A stretch of DNA of 38,232 nucleotides. Source: Haplosporangium gracile (lineage: Eukaryota; Mortierellomycota; Mortierellomycetes; Mortierellales; Mortierellaceae). The first letter of the stretch is position 1, and each line of letters opens with the position of its first letter. The notes beneath the pieces are model-generated. The model saw only the letters and a list, made by a program, of their open reading frames with translations, was not told the origin of the DNA and did no database searches. Where the stretch lies: NCBI GenBank assembly GCA_015499985.1, contig JAAAUF010000314.1, forward strand, positions 1 through 38,232. Reading direction: 5' to 3'. Shown in pieces: positions 22,412 to 32,503 of the stretch. A program made the position numbers and the translations under genes.

Positions 22412-23684
22412 GCGGTGTTCTCCTTCCCTTTTTTCTACCCCTGCACGAGCGAAAAGAGAATCTCATCTAAATTACCACAGCAAAAAAAGAGACCTAAGGA
22501 AAGGTCGGATGTTGAATCTGTCCGTCCAAAATGGATCAGGGATCCCCTTCAAATATGATAGTCATTATCGGGGAACCATTAAAATGAAAGTGCTCATTTA
22601 TCTCCGTCCAATCCGTACGGTGTTCTATGCCCATGTATGTCTTCTTATTTTACAAAACATGTACAATGGCCTTCATAGCAATTGAAGATGAGTACATGAA
22701 CATGAATAGACATAAGAAGTAAACGTATCTTCGCCTTGACTTGGAAACCGCTCGTCCCTTCATCATTTTACACCTGTTGGATGGATACCATTTCTGTGTC
22801 TAAGAATAACGAACTCCGCTCATCAACGAAGGAAACAAACCGCGATGTAGTCTGTCTTCTTTTCTTTTATGTCAAAGTGAGGATGTCATTTGCCTTCTTT
22901 TGTATGAATGTCTACTCTCCGCGTGTCCGGCTGGACTGAGGATGGGGAGAATGCGGGTCATCCTCAACAAGTAGGGGGTCATCCACCAAACCTTGTTCTG
23001 TGCCTCTATTTTTTTTTGGGAGATTTCACTCTCTTTATGTTTGTTTTCTTGTTTCTTTTCCTCTTTCCTCTCTTCACTTTTATCCGCCATCTTCAATTTC
23101 TTTTTGTTTTTCCTTTTCACTTCTCACTCCTTCAACAACAATAGCAATAACCGCCACCATTCCATACAACAAGCTCACCCCCCTTCTCATTTCCTCACTC
23201 ACCCCTTGCAGATCAACAGCAACAGCAACAAGCAGCAACAAAGCATCCAACATAGCTCCGTGTCAGAACTCGCAGTCCACAAACATTCCCATCATCGGCC
23301 TTGAACCCAACCCTGTCGACCCTCCTTCCCTCCTTTTCTTCAATATTCTTGCTCACCTTCCTTCTCTCTCTCCTTCTTTCCTTTTATCCTTCGCTCCTTC
23401 CTTCGCTCCGTTTTTTTCATTAATTATTATTTTCCCCTGAAAACCAGATCCAACGATAGCAACAAGCAGTCGTGCAACTTTATCGTGGTTGTTGAGTCTC
23501 ACCGATCTCTCTCACAAAGACTCGTCGCCTCGTGCCACTCCTCTCCCTCTCCTCTCGCAACTTTCAAGTTTCTGCTTTCCAGCGGCTTCAGAAAATAGAT
23601 AAATTACATCCCTTTCTTCGAAGGAGTTTTCAAGAGCCATCTTTCTCTCAGCTGAAGAAACAAGTTGACAATAAGGCCTGGAAA

Positions 23685-26600
23685 ATGTCATACAATCCAG
23701 TCAACCCCGATAGCAGGAGCAACAGTCCTGCGCCGTTTGACCGTCACTATCTACCCTATGGACAACAACCACAACAACGCAGGTACGCAAATACCAACAC
23801 GAGACATACACTCTCCGCCCCTTTTCTATTGTGATTAGTAGTGGTCTGAAGTTGAGGAGATAGGGGGCGGGGGAAATGATAGTCTTTAGGAGGAAACAAC
23901 AATAAGGGAATGAGACAGGAGTAAAAGGTACATAAAGGATCCTTCCCTCTGTTCGAGATTAAAAAAAAGTGATGGGATTATAACCAATCCGAATGCTATC
24001 ATAAGCCAGACGGGTAGGAATGAAAAGGCAAAAGGCAAAAAAGTAAGTTGGGATTCGAGGAATTAGGATGAGGACGGATCGGGACTCTCCTTTTGTCTCT
24101 CTTTTTCTACTGTTGTGTGTGTATGAGTGCAGTAGATATTTATGATCGTATACCATGTACTCCAAGCGAGAGAGAGAGCACAATAACACGACTATAGGAG
24201 AAGAGAAGAGAAGAAAAGAAAAGAAGGGATAGGTCGTGTATAGGAGAATTATGGGCTATTATTATTATTATTGCATTTTTCATTTTTCCGTCGGATTTAT
24301 GACATGCGGTTGACATTCAGGAGACTACTGGATGGACCCAGCTCGGGTTAGGAGACTAGTAGAAGTAACAGAGGGAGGGGAAGGACAACAAAGTGCGACA
24401 CTTACTCACTCTGTATTTTTAGCATCTCTCAACGACTTTTTTGACTATGAGAGAGGGTCTCTTTGGTTCTACCCGGAGTACTGGTTTTGAACTGTGGTAG
24501 ACAAAGGCAGAGAAAGGAAAAAAAGGGAGGGACATGTTATTTCTTCCATGGTTTAGACATGACCCATCGGTGTTATTAATTGCTATTTTTGTTGCAGTTG
24601 TTAATACATGACACGGTTGGGACATGAGCATCATCCACCAGCAGATAGGCTTAATACCGGCCAGCCTAGGAGCATTGCCCGTTCGCCCCCCTCATTTGTC
24701 TGTATTGCCTGTGCGCAATTGAGTTTTTTTAAACTCCAACGCTTCTTCTTTTCCCATTTTCATCACTCTCTCTCTTTGTTATTTACTTTGCACTCCATTA
24801 AAAAAACAAATCATTGGATTCACCCTTTCGCCTCCACACCTTTGGACATAATACACTTCACATCCTTAACCCTTGGACAGCTCTTTTGCATTCATCCCCT
24901 CTCTTCCCTTCCTCTCTTTTCACTCCTCTTTCTTCCAAAACAATAATCTACTACCTTCTTCCTTTCTTCCCCTCTTCCCCTCTTCCTCTTCTTGCTGTTA
25001 CTTTCCTCTTCTTCTCTCTTTACGTGCCTCTTCCTCGCGTGTCAATTGGTCCCTGCTTCTTTCCCCACTCGCATTCCTTCCGACCTCTCTCTCTCTCTCG
25101 CCACATTCTCACTAACGACCCTCTCCTGCCTCACTTCCCACATCGTCCGAAACACAGCTCGACAGATCAAAGTAGACTCTTTACATCCAACCAGACTGCC
25201 GACGCCTCTCCATTGACAAGGCATCAACAATTAGTCCAACAGATCCCCTCCAGAGATCCCTTCCAGTCTTCCTCGTTTGAATCTTCACCGACTGGTTCTC
25301 CATCCTTCTCTCGGTCTACCCTCAGGAACCAACACCAACAACAACAATCATATTATCAAAGACAACAGGAATATTCCGACATCTCACTCAATAACGACTC
25401 TCTCACGTCTGAACTTCGCAGACCCGCATCACCCGCAATGAGAGCATACTACGGACCAGCAGGGGCAGCAGGCAATATGACACCGAACTCTGGCAGATCC
25501 TTCGATGCCCGCGACAATTCGAGCTCCCGGTCGTCGGCTCACAACCTGGCCATTGGCACGGATCGCAACTACAACATGACACAGTCGGACATGACGCTCG
25601 AGGGGCTGGCGGAGCGGTGGAATGCCTACCAGGCCTGGTGGGCAAAACAGTATAAAGAGCAACCGTTTTATCGCATCTGGACACGGTCAAAATGGATGCT
25701 CTTATTCTCCGCCGTGTTGTTGCTTGGATACTCTGGAGCCCTCTTTGCCGTCTCTCTTGGATACATGCTTGGCCGTAAGAATTTTTCATGGCTTAAAAAA
25801 GAGTTCATCTTGCCATTAATGGACATCAATTATGGAGTAGTAATACCGCATGAACTAACAACATACTCTTCCTTACTATTTTGTAGACTTTGAATACTCG
25901 GTGGTGGTCATGGAATTTCACAGCAATCTCATCTATTGTAAGTCTACGCCAATGTTTAATTCCTCTTTACTTTGGGCTGTGTCATGCATGGCGCAGAAAA
26001 AAAACAAACAAATGTCGCACAAACAAACAAAAAATTAATTCGTGGATCCCTTTCCACCATTCTTTACCCTCTTTCATCATCTTCAAACAGTGGCATTAGG
26101 AGGCTCGATTCTGGGGATCCTCAGTGCAATTGTGGGGCTCGTCGGGATCTTCAAAGAGAACAGGATATGGCTGTCATGGTATACGATTGTGCTGTGGCCG
26201 GTCTTTGCGATCTACATCTCTGTGGGATATATTGCCTTCCGTCGGGCCAAGAACCATCTCCGTGCGCATTTGAAGGATGAGTGGGTTCATTCTTATTCGC
26301 GGGAGCAGCGTCTTCTTGTCCAACGCCAGGTAAAGGAATATGGATATGAATATGATGGAGAAGAGCTAAATGGAACGAAAAAAGGACTCGATCTTCCCAC
26401 GTGGCCTTGATAACGGCTTTTTTGTGGCGATCAACAATGAGAGTGAAGAGAAGAGAGGGGACGCAGGAGGCGGAAGAAAAACAAGGAGCTGGGAGAATCT
26501 GCTAACTAAACGAAAGTATTTTCAAAGAACCATGTGCCTGTAACAAACGTCAATTTGCTCACACATTTTCTTCCCCCCCCCCCTCCTTCCTCATAATTTT

Positions 26601-26885
26601 TCATCCCTCCTCCCCCAACCCATGTAGTTGAAGTGCTGTGGATATCAGGACTCGATGTACTATGGAGAATACGACCTGCGCTGTTTCCCTATGATCAACC
26701 TGCCAGGATGTCTGCACAAGTACAACCTCTATGAGGACAATGTCCTCAAAACGGTGTGGACCATCAGTTTCGGCCTCGCCCCTGTCCAACTGTTTGTCAT
26801 GATTGCTGCCTTGATGTGCTCTAACCATGTCGATGGCATGCTCCGATCGGGTCGACCTGGACTCAATAGCTTCAAGGAGCAGTAA
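23685..26885 (+). CDS. Fungal tetraspanin with long cytosolic N-terminus
   Basis: Predicted 420 residues from five exons: 23685-23782, about 25158-25774, 25887-25937, 26091-26329 and 26628-26885. The layout is tetraspanin: TM1 at about 211-237, TM2 at 256-280, TM3 at 286-308, an outer loop with the hallmark CCG (C338-C339-G340) plus C354 and C363, and TM4 at 378-400. These proteins organise membrane microdomains; fungal members act in polarity, appressorium function or stress. The first ~200 residues are Ser/Gln/Pro-rich and disordered, longer than usual. Exon phases agree throughout. The exon 2 acceptor is uncertain: 25158 is preferred because a CTAAC branch-like site and a pyrimidine tract precede it, but 25173, 25176 or 25221 are also in frame. 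Intron 1 is about 1.4 kb. If a second promoter fires inside it, translation could begin at the ATG at 25438. Confidence 0.85.
23783..25157 (+). other. Long intron 1 of the tetraspanin gene
   Basis: About 1.37 kb. The first half has mixed composition, with ATT repeats near 24256-24272. The second half (about 24730-25130) is strongly pyrimidine-rich and resembles the leaders found before start codons elsewhere in the window. It may therefore be an internal promoter and 5' leader as well as an intron. Confidence 0.6.
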
Positions 26886-27261
26886 ATTTGTCAATTAGAA
26901 CAGTTACAATCTATAAACAACTAAAACACACACACACACACACACACACACATACTCCCCACTTTCTCATTTTCAACATAACTTATGACCCTCTTTCATC
27001 CCACACCACACCTCTGTTTTCGCACACTTTTGTTAACTACGATACGATCCTTAGTTAGTCAAACATTTATGTTCCTCTGATTTTTAAGATAAAGTATTGG
27101 AGGCATAGCTCGCGCGCGGCGTAAGCAAAGATGAACAAAAAGCTATCTCATGATTTTTTTCTTTAGCCCATTTTATTCGTATGCCAATGATTGCATGAAA
27201 AAAAACAAGAGGGTGAGAATCAAAAGTCAGAGGGTATAGAACAAGAAATATATCGCTAGCT
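26886..27261. other. Convergent 3' spacer, tetraspanin and repeat precursor
   Basis: 376 bp between two convergent stops. A (CA)n run occupies about 26928-26952. No other gene is seen. Confidence 0.65.
27172..27177 (-). terminator. AATAAA poly(A) signal of the repeat precursor
   Basis: Minus-strand AATAAA (plus-strand tttatt), about 85 bp past the stop of the secreted repeat-protein gene. It is the best-placed polyadenylation hexamer for that transcript. Confidence 0.6.
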
Positions 27262-29334
27262 TCAGTTGGCAGAAGCAAAGGGGAAGATTTGCATCTGCCC
27301 ATCAGGGTAGACTAGAGCATCGACGTTGATGGGGACCGGGATCGCAGGCGAATCACCACCCACCACAGTCGCATCCGCAGGAATGCCTCCAGCACCAGGA
27401 ACAGGACCACTAGGACTACCAGCGCCGCGGGAGGAAGGAGGAGGGACTAAATTGACGGAATTGCCGTCCCAGACCAGCCCGACGTCGATTGGGACTGGGA
27501 TCGCACCTGTGTTGACCCCGCGACCGTAGTCTCCTGGACCACCAGCAGCAGCACCGAAGACTTGACGCTTGTTCCACTTCTTGCCGCCCTTGTCGTAACC
27601 AGAGCTGCCACCCTTGCCGTAGTGGGACCAGTCATCGCCGTAACTAGATCTACCACCAGACCACTTGCTTAAGTTACCTTCATCGAGATCCACGCGCTTG
27701 CCCCACTTCTTACCGGCCTTTCCGTAATGAGACCATTCGTCACGGCCACCATAACCGGGACCAGCACCAGTTCCAGACCACTTGCTCCAGTTGCCTTCAT
27801 CAAAATCCTCGCGCTTCCACTTCTTACCACCAGTCCAAGCCTTACCATATCCAGTACTACCGTCCTTGCCATACCAGTCGCCTCCTTCACTGCCACCAGT
27901 GTATCCAGAACCAGACCATTTACTCAAGTTATCCAAGTCGACGTTCCCCGAGCTGCTAGTCGATCCCAATCCCGATCCGTGCTGGCGATGGATTGCGGCA
28001 GCGATGGCGTTGGCATGGTTGGCGGCGACAATGCTGGCTGCTGCTTGGTTGGTTGCATCGGCTGCTGCTGCAGCGGCCGCTCCTGCTACCTGGCGCTTGT
28101 AGACTTGGGCCTGCTGCGTCTGAGCCTGAAACTGAGTCTGAGCCCGAGCTTGTGGCCGTGGCTGAGCGCCATAAGGCTGAGCGCCGTAAGGCTGAGCGCC
28201 GTAAGGCTGAGGATGACGGAACCAGCCCTGAGAATCGACGGCAAGAGCAATAACACCATCGGGTAGAGTGACAGGAGTTCCAGTGCTACTGCTCTGGTAA
28301 CCAACACCTTGGGTAGTCACAGCTCGCTTCTTGACAATGGCTGCTGCGGGGCCGGAACCAGTGTTGGCGCCCTGTCCAGCAGGAGAAGAGGAACCAGTAG
28401 ACCAGGGACGGTTGCGGGGATCAGCTGAGTTGGCAGGGTTGGCGGGCTGCCCAAGGGTATAATAATCCTTGTAGTCGGAGCAGTGGATCAGTCCGTGGGT
28501 TGTTGTGTCGAGATTGCAGACGAGGCTTGACATGCGGTAAGTTGGAGAACCGCCCTGAGGAGCGGTGGCTGCGATGCCCATGGAGTCCATGATGGGAGCC
28601 AAGGTGGAAGCGGCGATGGCGCGCTTCTGGGCGGTGTAGGGTTTACCGAGTTGTTGTCCTCGTCCTTGGCCCTGCTGTTGGTACCACTGCGGGCCTTCTT
28701 GATACCACTGGCCTTGCTGACCCTGTTGACCCTGAGAGGGATACCATTGCTGGCCCTGATCCTGGCCTTGCTGGTACCACTGCTGAACCTGCTGGCCTTG
28801 AGAAGGGTACCACTGCTGACCTTGACCCTGGCCTTGCTGGTACCACTGCTGGCCTTGCTGACCCTGGTCCTGAGAGGGAGACCACTTTCGCCACATTTGC
28901 TCCTGCTGCTCGGCACGCTTCTGAGGCGACCCGGGCTGCTTGGAGCCCGAGGGGGGAGAAACGCCAGATTTGTAGAAGCCCGAAGACATAGCAGTAGGGA
29001 TTTTAGAGGTCGAACTTTCGTCCCTGAGGATCTCGATCAACCCGGGAGATTCAGCGCCAGGTGGGGTATTGCTCGACTCGATCACGTTGGTGAGTTGAGG
29101 GGTGATGTCAGCAGCCGCAGCGGTGGTGGGAGTGGTAGTAGCGCCTGTACCGGCGACAGCCTCGGCATCGGTGGCGACAGAGATGGTCGAAGACGATGAC
29201 GACGAAGAGGGCGACTCGAGGAGAGTACCGGAGGGAGGGATGGAGACGGAGTTTGTACCAGGGATGGGGAAGGTTCCCATCATGGCCGAGACTAGGAAGA
29301 GCGAGAAGGAGATAGTCAACAGTCGACGCGTCAT
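27262..29334 (-). CDS. Secreted repeat precursor with seven Lys-Arg sites (Kex2-processed repeat protein candidate)
   Basis: Intronless, 690 residues, family not recognised. A hydrophobic signal peptide covers residues 1-20. Seven Lys-Arg sites end at residues 140, 238, 337, 414, 508, 547 and 590; these suit Golgi Kex2 cleavage. The last three close tandem units at 466-508, 509-547 and 548-590. Each unit begins near an acidic D/E-x-D, contains SKWSG, is rich in Gly, Tyr, Trp and Lys, and ends KKWxKR. Other parts: a Ser/Thr/Ala stretch (41-110), a Gln/Trp/Tyr region with repeated GQQWY at 158-228, a pair of Cys near 273 and 285, three AQPYG copies at 380-393, an Ala-rich block, and a C-terminus with two copies of AIPVPI[DN]V (611 and 664). 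Secretion plus repeats plus Kex2 sites points to a polyprotein releasing several peptides. A structural wall protein is the alternative. Confidence 0.8.
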   Translation of the reverse strand: MTRRLLTISFSLFLVSAMMGTFPIPGTNSVSIPPSGTLLESPSSSSSSSTISVATDAEAVAGTGATTTPTTAAAADITPQLTNVIESSNTPPGAESPGLIEILRDESSTSKIPTAMSSGFYKSGVSPPSGSKQPGSPQKRAEQQEQMWRKWSPSQDQGQQGQQWYQQGQGQGQQWYPSQGQQVQQWYQQGQDQGQQWYPSQGQQGQQGQWYQEGPQWYQQQGQGRGQQLGKPYTAQKRAIAASTLAPIMDSMGIAATAPQGGSPTYRMSSLVCNLDTTTHGLIHCSDYKDYYTLGQPANPANSADPRNRPWSTGSSSPAGQGANTGSGPAAAIVKKRAVTTQGVGYQSSSTGTPVTLPDGVIALAVDSQGWFRHPQPYGAQPYGAQPYGAQPRPQARAQTQFQAQTQQAQVYKRQVAGAAAAAAADATNQAAASIVAANHANAIAAAIHRQHGSGLGSTSSSGNVDLDNLSKWSGSGYTGGSEGGDWYGKDGSTGYGKAWTGGKKWKREDFDEGNWSKWSGTGAGPGYGGRDEWSHYGKAGKKWGKRVDLDEGNLSKWSGGRSSYGDDWSHYGKGGSSGYDKGGKKWNKRQVFGAAAGGPGDYGRGVNTGAIPVPIDVGLVWDGNSVNLVPPPSSRGAGSPSGPVPGAGGIPADATVVGGDSPAIPVPINVDALVYPDGQMQIFPFASAN
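27565..27939 (-). repeat. Three tandem peptide units ending KKWxKR
   Basis: Coding repeats inside the secreted precursor: units of 43, 39 and 43 residues at 27939-27811, 27810-27694 and 27693-27565. They share SKWSG near the start and KKW[KGN]KR at the end, while the Gly/Tyr/Asp middle varies in sequence and length. Differences between copies at the DNA level show that they are not a fresh duplication. Confidence 0.85.
28155..28208 (-). repeat. 15-bp coding repeat (AQPYG)3
   Basis: Three near-perfect copies of a 15-mer (core GGCTGAGCGCCGTAA on the plus strand) encode Ala-Gln-Pro-Tyr-Gly in the secreted precursor. High DNA identity suggests recent expansion. Confidence 0.85.
28649..28863 (-). 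repeat. GQQWY/GQ-rich coding repeat region
   Basis: Imperfect repeats alternating QQWYQQGQ and QQWYPSQG cover residues about 158-228 of the secreted precursor. The Gln/Tyr/Trp composition resembles low-complexity wall or prion-like segments. No fixed domain is recognised. Confidence 0.8.
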
Positions 29335-29451
29335 TGTTCAAAAAAAAAAGGGCGCAAGTGTGTGAAAGAAAGAGAGAGAGAAAAGAAGAGTTGTATGGAG
29401 AATGTATGGTTCTGTTAGATGGATATTATTGCCTTGTAGAAGCAGGTGCTG

Positions 29452-29541
29452 AGGGGTGAGAATGCGAGAAGAGGGTGCAGAGGGGGTCAGGTTTTATACC
29501 CATGGCGAGGAGACAAAGGGGTGATGGTTATCCAAGAGGGG
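29452..29541. promoter_or_regulatory. Four AGGGG pentamers upstream of the repeat precursor
   Basis: AGGGG occurs at 29452-29456, 29481-29485, 29517-29521 and 29537-29541, flanking the TATA box. AGGGG/CCCCT is the stress-response element bound by Msn2-type zinc fingers in yeast. Use of this code in the present fungus is inference. Confidence 0.4.
29491..29498 (-). promoter_or_regulatory. TATA box of the repeat precursor gene
   Basis: TATAAAAC on the minus strand, about 160 bp upstream of the ATG. Position and sequence suit a TATA-directed promoter. Confidence 0.6.
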
Positions 29542-29783
29542 ATGTCCTTGTGGTGATGAAGTAGATGTAGCTGTTTCTGTAGATGAAAAAGAGTGGAAGG
29601 CGCGTTTCGCAGTGATGGATGGGCGTTTCATGGATTTTCATATCAGTGTTGGGCTAAGCAGGCAGGTTGTCTCAGTGATGCCTTAGCCACAGAGCAGTCA
29701 CCGGTGTGCCTGCGGAAAAGTTACATTTGCCTGGGATTGAACTAGTGGTTAAAGAAAAGGCGACAAAAGGATGGACATACATA

Positions 29784-29874
29784 GAGTGGTCAAAAATTCG
29801 TGATTTAGGAATGTTTGAACGCATGTCCAAGAATTGCCCTGCACGCGATGGACACTAATTTCTTACCCACCCTC
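29784..29874. mobile_element. Possible mariner-like miniature inverted-repeat element (91 bp)
   Basis: The left end GAGTGGTCAAAAATTCGTG (29784-29802) and the reverse complement of the right end (29874-29853, containing GGTGGGTAAGAAATTAGTG) match at about 16 of 19 positions with two gaps. TA flanks both sides (29782-29783 and 29875-29876), as expected for Tc1/mariner insertion. There is no coding capacity, so this would be a deletion remnant or miniature element. It lies about 450 bp upstream of the secreted precursor gene. One short copy is modest evidence. Confidence 0.45.
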
Positions 29875-32453
29875 TATTTTTTTTTACAATGAAGACCCTG
29901 ATTTTTAGTCAGACACGACCTCCATTTCCTGATTTCAGCTGTTGAATCTCTTCTAGAGGGGATTTTTTTCTCGCGTAGACCTCTTTCTATCCCACTACCA
30001 CTTCTACATGCCTGTGAGAAATGAGATCCCAGTTCCTGAATCCTCCATGTCCACTTCCCCGCATCCTTCCGATCTTCTTTTTTACTTCATAGACAGTTGA
30101 CATGTGAACGTTGTAACCAATTTCATTTTTTGCACGCCCACAGAGCCGAAACCTTCTGTGTTGTTTTTGTGTTCGTTACCCCAGGTTCTTCCTAAAGGGG
30201 TCAAATGGGACGGAAAATCGTGTGGTGAGAGGGGCACTAGCTCGAAAAAAAAATATTTCAATTGAAGTTTTGAGCACAAAACAAACACACGCGCGAATGA
30301 ACAGACGAACACAAACGTAAACATACGGAACGGACAAATCTTTTGGCAGACTAAGAAGGAGGAGGAGGAGAGGACGCGCATGGAAAGGAAAAAAAAGGGA
30401 GGGAGTCATTCCACGTTTGACAGGTTTTACTTTTTTTTTCTTCCGGCAGGGCAAACATTCAAGTTAACTGACCCGACGGAGCAGATGGACGGACGGACGG
30501 ATAAGCTCCGAAAAAAGGGGGATTGGGGCGAGAAGGAGAAGGGAACGAGTGAAAAAGGGTCTCTTTATTCCACATGGTCTAGCGCCACGACAAAACGAAA
30601 AAAAAAAAAAAAGAACGCGAGCCGATACTGAAACTTTGGCAAGAACAGCCCAACAATCGAATAACAAATAAGTACCACCAATGGGCAATGCATTGAGTAC
30701 AAATAATCTGGGCGAGCTGAACAAACAAAAGCCAAGAACAACACAAACAAATTGGCGAGTGTGCAAAGAATAAAAAAAAATGTGGGGCGGAAGAAGAAGA
30801 AAAACTGTCTACGACAAAAAAAAACCAGTTGAGGGGGCCCGGAGCAAAATTTTGCAGTACCTAGGTCCTTTTTGTCTTGTGGTCAATTTTGTTGTTGTTT
30901 TTTTGTGAAGTATCATCGTTAAGTAATAGCCATCACAAAAGAAAAGAAAACAACGAAAGCAAGATGCAGACGAGACACAGAGGGATAGAAGAGAAACGAG
31001 ATATGCGGGATCCTCAGAGTGAGTGAGCTTTGCAGTCATTGTACTGTCTTGTTCTTTCTTCTCTTGTCTGTTCATGCTGTCTGTCGATTCTGTTTCTACT
31101 CCTTCAGCCCTTCCTCAACCTTGCTTAACCTTCCTCATCCTTCTTCGTCCTTCGTCCCTCGTTTTTTGTTTTTAACTGTTTTCTTTTTCTCCTTGGCCCG
31201 CCCATTGCGTGCATAAACTAAAAACGGAACATAGAAGTACATGCCATGCACGAATGAAACGAGGGCTTGCCCCGGAGCAGACAGGAAGGCAAGAATGCAA
31301 GGCGACTTAGGCAAGAATGGGCCTTGTTGTGTCGCCTGTTGGCGCTTTGCTTTTGCTTTGGCTTGGTTGGTGTAGAGTTCAATTGGTCTTTTTTTTTTTT
31401 TTCTAAAGAGGTGACTTCACCTCCGCCTCGCCCCCGCGCTTTGTTTCATTGCGAACTTTTTTTTCGATGTATGAGACTGACAATCCGAACTCAGATGTCG
31501 TGATCGCTCTTTTTTTTTTTATTTTTCTTGTTGTACTTTGAACTCAAGAAACACCTTAAATTCTTCCCACGGGTGAACAAAAAATCCAGGCACCATTACT
31601 TTGTATTTGTTGCTTGTATCAGCGTCGAAAAAAAGGACAAGAGAAAGGAGGGAATGGGTCATGTCGATGTCATGTCCCCCTTTATTTTCTCACACTTTTT
31701 TTTTTACACTTTCAGAATACTTGTTCCCTGTTGTCCCTCTTGTGAATCAAGAAGTCAACTCAACAATAAAAAAAACGAAAACCAAGAAAGCATATGAGAA
31801 ATAAAACAGATCTTTTCTCTTGTTTGTTGAGTTTGGGCTTAAAGTCCGGGGTGGTTGAGAACACCACAAAAAAAGGGTTTCGCACTCAATTTTGTTCTTG
31901 TTTTTTTATGCTCTCATCCCAAAAGAGTTGCGTGCTCCGTGGGCTACCAAAATAAAAATAACTTTGTTTTTGCAACCTTGCTTGCTTGTGGTGTCCCCTC
32001 CTAACAGGCCGAGAAGAAGCTGCATTCAGACGGACACACACGCATACACGTACACATACATGCAGAAAATGAGACAATGGGGAAAGAACAAACCAAATGG
32101 GCACTGCCCTGCCGGTCTACCTGTCTGCCAGTCTGCTTCTCTGCCTATTCTCTCCGCGTGTTCCTCTCATTTCTTTTCTTTCTTCTTACATGCTCGCCAT
32201 GCACCTTGCCTCACTTTGTCTTGACTGTTCATGCAGCCTTGTTTCTGATGGTGATGGTCCCTAGTTCAACCAAAAACCAAACTGCACAGTTCACGATTCC
32301 ATCTCCTTTTCAAATGTACAAGTTTTTAAGTATGTTTGAGATGTTCTGTTTGTGTTTTAATGAATGGGGGGCCAGTTCTGTTTGTTTGTATAAAAGTATC
32401 CTGGATGCTATGAATTGGTTTTTGTGTTTGTGCGCAAGAGTAATGTAGCTGGT

Positions 32454-32503
32454 TTTTGTATGTTTGTATGTTTGTATGCTTGTATGTTTGTATGCTTGTA
32501 TGT
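32454..32503 (+). repeat. 8-bp tandem repeat (GTATGTTT/GTATGCTT)
   Basis: About six copies of an 8-mer alternating GTATGTTT and GTATGCTT. It is non-coding, downstream of the orphan gene at 32724. Confidence 0.9.

Larger units (their letters stand above)
19378..23684. other. 4.3-kb gene-free interval between divergent GT2 and tetraspanin genes
   Basis: No recognisable gene on either strand. It contains homopurine DNA just upstream of the glycosyltransferase (19435-19720), a (GT)n run at 20277-20295, GATAT repeats near 20461-20477, a CAA/CAT tract at 20963-21026, T-rich ATTTTT repeats near 21860-21882, an ACAG tract at 22363-22411, and a pyrimidine-rich leader before the tetraspanin (about 23020-23440). 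It is probably two large promoters with spacer. An ncRNA cannot be excluded. Confidence 0.6.

Noticed and set aside
24814..25157. Open frame extending upstream of tetraspanin exon 2
   Set aside because: The upstream part is CT-rich leader/intron sequence translated as Ser/Leu/Pro/Phe; homologous sequence starts only in exon 2.
29730..29750. GGGATTGAACTAG, like a reversed tRNA B box
   Set aside because: No A box at proper distance and no cloverleaf could be drawn.
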